A stretch of 64,000 nucleotides of DNA from Clostridia bacterium (GTDB lineage: Bacteria; Bacillota; Clostridia; Oscillospirales; Acutalibacteraceae). The translations under genes were made by a program, and so were the position numbers. Positions 63,453-64,000 of this stretch are shown one piece after another (position 1 is the first letter of the stretch; each line of letters begins with the position of its first letter). The notes below the pieces were generated by a model. The model was not told the origin of the DNA and searched no databases. It worked only from the letters and a program-made list of their open reading frames with translations. Location: contig JAFNVC010000002.1 of assembly GCA_017379935.1 (NCBI GenBank), forward strand, positions 1-64,000. The letters are read 5' to 3'.

Positions 63453-64000
63453 ATGGCAAAAATCGGATTTATCGGATGCGGAAATATGGGCGGTGCGCTT
63501 GCAAAGGCTGTATCGCAGGCAGATGCTTCAAACGAAATTTTTCTTGCTGACCTGAATACGGCTATGATGAACGCCCTTGCCGGAACAATATCTGCACAGC
63601 CGTCAGATGCTCAGGCAATAGCCCTTGAATGCGACTGTATTTTTATGGGTGTTAAGCCTCAGGTGCTTGCAGACTGCTTTGCGGGCATAAAGGATGCGCT
63701 TGCAAACCGTGAAACAAAGCCTGTTATAGTCTCAATGGCGGCAGGAGTCGCAATAAGCGATATTAAGAGGATGTCAGGTATAGACAGCGTTATCAGAATA
63801 ATGCCGAATATGCCCGTTTCAGTGGGCGCTGGCGTTGTGCTTGCGTGCGCTGAAAATATCTCGGATGAGCAGAAATCAGACTTTGAAAATGCAATGAGTA
63901 AGGTCGGCATTTTCGACTGGCTTGAAGAAAAATATATTGATGCCGCAAGTGCACTTTCGGGATGCGGACCCGCATTTGTATATATGTTTGCGCAGGCTCT
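63453..64000 (+). CDS. proC: Pyrroline-5-carboxylate reductase (5' part)
   Basis: ProC makes proline from pyrroline-5-carboxylate with NAD(P)H. The first 182 codons are in the window and the frame is open at the end. The Rossmann start is AKIGFIGCGNMGGALAKAV. CDCIFMGVKPQVLAD, SMAAGVAISDI, RIMPNMPVSVGAGVV and ALSGCGPAFVYMF are family motifs. GGAGG precedes ATG 63453, 12 bp after proA. The order proB-proA-proC completes the glutamate-to-proline route. Confidence 0.95.
   Translation, partial: MAKIGFIGCGNMGGALAKAVSQADASNEIFLADLNTAMMNALAGTISAQPSDAQAIALECDCIFMGVKPQVLADCFAGIKDALANRETKPVIVSMAAGVAISDIKRMSGIDSVIRIMPNMPVSVGAGVVLACAENISDEQKSDFENAMSKVGIFDWLEEKYIDAASALSGCGPAFVYMFAQA

Overview
The window is chromosomal DNA from an anaerobic, spore-forming, low-to-mid GC Firmicute of class Clostridia, most like the Oscillospirales/Ruminococcaceae gut lineage. 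The evidence is the spoIIAA-spoIIAB-sigF operon, a MurE with the DNPR motif of meso-diaminopimelate enzymes, pyruvate formate-lyase with its activase, a NuoE/NuoF/NfnB-like flavoprotein triad, a T-box in front of valS, a dockerin-bearing exported protein and several glycoside hydrolases. Codon use and GC are even over most genes. The exceptions are a few AT-rich islands around 17.4-18.0 kb, 35.4-36.5 kb and 44.1-44.8 kb. Most promoters I report match TTGACA/TATAAT with a 17-bp spacer. || Layout. 1-2.9 kb: 3' part of rpoC and its terminator. 3.0-17.4 kb: division and cell-wall cluster mraZ-rsmH-ftsL-pbp-murE-murF-mraY-ftsW-murG-murA-ftsQ-ftsZ, all on +, with a consensus promoter before mraZ and another before ftsZ; murD, murC and ftsA are absent here. 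17.4-30.6 kb: accessory metabolism and surface genes: a small membrane protein, a GH3 beta-glucosidase with swapped domains, an aldo/keto reductase, a GPH-type sugar transporter with a long charged tail, a CofE-like protein, a ProX-type editing protein, an InlB-repeat/dockerin protein, a Cys-cluster protein and a double flavodoxin-fold protein. 30.6-33.8 kb: pflB-pflA on -, under a ZTP (pfl) riboswitch and terminator. 33.8-36.6 kb: a maoC-ogt-yczE operon, then an AT-rich island holding one membrane protein, direct repeats, an ordered array of small palindromes and tRNA-Ser(CGA). || 36.6-40.9 kb: three flavin/iron-sulfur subunits resembling the Sporomusa-type electron-bifurcating transhydrogenase. 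40.9-44.0 kb: small membrane proteins, a GHL10-type lipoprotein, a probable 6S RNA and a DUF1292 protein. 44.1-44.82 kb: a stretch without a sizeable gene, with its own consensus promoter and intrinsic terminator; it would give a ~640-nt RNA carrying a ~50-nt tandem motif (GTGAGT followed by very short start-stop frames). I regard this as the best candidate for an undescribed element. 44.9-51 kb: an exported metallophosphoesterase and two GH2 enzymes on -. 51.1-53.7 kb: ylmH, a glycerophosphodiester phosphodiesterase and a DapA-family lyase. 53.8-58.7 kb: a TetR regulator, then T-box-valS and folC. 58.8-60.3 kb: the sigma-F operon. 60.3-64 kb: a small Cys-rich protein, an amidohydrolase and proB-proA-proC (proC cut by the window end). 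|| The genes fit a saccharolytic fermenter. Sugars enter through the GPH transporter and are released by GH3/GH2 enzymes. Pyruvate is split by PFL, whose formate feeds one-carbon metabolism, consistent with control by ZTP. NADH, NADPH and ferredoxin may be balanced by the flavoprotein triad. No transposase, integrase, CRISPR array or phage gene was seen.
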